DNA of 5,510 nt from Bacillota bacterium. GTDB lineage: Bacteria; Bacillota; Clostridia; Oscillospirales; Ethanoligenentaceae. The position numbers were made by a program, and so were the translations under genes. Under the pieces are notes generated by a model, which was given only the letters and a program-made list of their open reading frames with translations, made no database searches and was not told the origin of the DNA. Numbering within the stretch: the first letter of the stretch is position 1; each line of letters begins with the position of its first letter. The stretch is from positions 1 to 5,510 of the forward strand of contig JAEWAU010000100.1 of assembly GCA_023391535.1 (NCBI GenBank). Reading direction: 5' to 3'. Positions 5,373 through 5,510 of the stretch are shown here, one piece after another.

Positions 5373-5417
5373 CGGGATGTTGCAAAATGAATTTTCAATT
5401 CATTTTGCAACATCCCG
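5373..5417. repeat. Perfect 45-base palindrome (21-bp arms, 3-base loop)
   Basis: The arm at 5373-5393 begins CGGGATGTTGC and ends AATGAATT. The loop is TTC (5394-5396), and 5397-5417 is the exact reverse complement of the first arm with no mismatch. Transcribed leftward, the loop is GAA. It lies 47 bases before the nrnA start. There is no U-run, so it does not look like an intrinsic terminator. The length and perfection suggest a repetitive palindromic element (REP/MITE-like) or a cruciform-forming site. It contains no ORF and I do not recognise a named family. Confidence 0.8.
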
Positions 5418-5432
5418 CCTTGAACTGCGGGC

Positions 5433-5502
5433 GCCAAAAAGACGCGGTTTTGCGGAGCGAAGCGCAGCAAAATGGGGCGAAACGCCCCAAGCGTCTTTTG
5501 GC
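5433..5502. repeat. Three-way-junction hairpin element near the right edge
   Basis: An outer stem pairs GCCAAAAAGACGC (5433-5445) with GCGTCTTTTGGC (5491-5502), perfect except for one bulged A. Inside are two hairpins. One is TTTTGC (5448-5453) with GCAAAA (5467-5472), continued by a small inner GCG/CGC stem. The other is GGGGCG (5474-5479), loop AAA, CGCCCC (5483-5488). The architecture resembles the element at 1-55, with small hairpins inside a closing stem, but the sequence differs. It lies 15 bases beyond the perfect palindrome and could form part of a composite repeat. It may also be the 3' untranslated region of a gene to the right, with an outer stem resembling a terminator. Confidence 0.65.
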
Positions 5503-5510
5503 CGGGTGTT

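Noticed and set aside
5332..5394. Short minus-strand open stretch (reads ILQHPDKV...) ending in TAA just before nrnA, possibly the remnant of an upstream gene's end
   Set aside because: It is bounded upstream by a TGA inside the palindrome loop, half of it is palindrome sequence, and it does not resemble the end of RbfA.

Overview
The window is GC-rich bacterial chromosome. AGGAG/GGGGG-type ribosome binding sites, consensus sigma-A-type promoters and an nrnA-truB-ribF cluster together suggest a high-GC Clostridia-like Firmicute, possibly a gut Oscillospiraceae/Ruminococcaceae relative. That placement is inference; no rRNA or other marker is present to confirm it.

Layout, left to right. Bases 1-463 hold no gene. 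Two tandem, near-consensus promoters (229-257 and 145-174) fire leftward out of the window, and their transcript would carry a compact multi-hairpin structure at 1-55. A leftward gene (464-1570) encodes a membrane-anchored transglutaminase-like protein with an intact Cys-His-Asp triad, driven by a clear promoter at 1673-1700. Divergent from it, 1834-2121 (+) encodes a small helical protein with a highly charged Lys/Glu/Ala tail. A perfect 16-bp-stem bidirectional terminator (2176-2213) separates this gene from the convergent housekeeping operon.

The operon reads leftward: nrnA (oligoribonuclease / pAp phosphatase, 4318-5325), truB (tRNA pseudouridine-55 synthase, 3253-4197) and ribF (riboflavin kinase / FAD synthetase, 2282-3256). 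truB and ribF share a 4-base GTGA overlap, which implies translational coupling. This is the familiar Firmicute rbfA-nrnA-truB-ribF order. However, no rbfA is visible in the 185 bases upstream of nrnA, and no rpsO follows ribF. The space upstream of nrnA is instead filled by a perfect 21-bp-arm palindrome (5373-5417) and a three-way-junction hairpin element (5433-5502). The operon joins RNA turnover, tRNA modification and flavin cofactor synthesis. These are linked by conserved gene order rather than by a shared pathway.

The catalytic genes look conventional. The unexplained material is the structured palindromic DNA at both window edges, the leftward tandem promoters whose gene lies outside the window, and two in-frame 15-bp tandem repeats (three copies inside ribF, two at the nrnA C-terminus). 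I see no defence system, CRISPR array, transposase or phage gene, and nothing I would call a new biological system with confidence.
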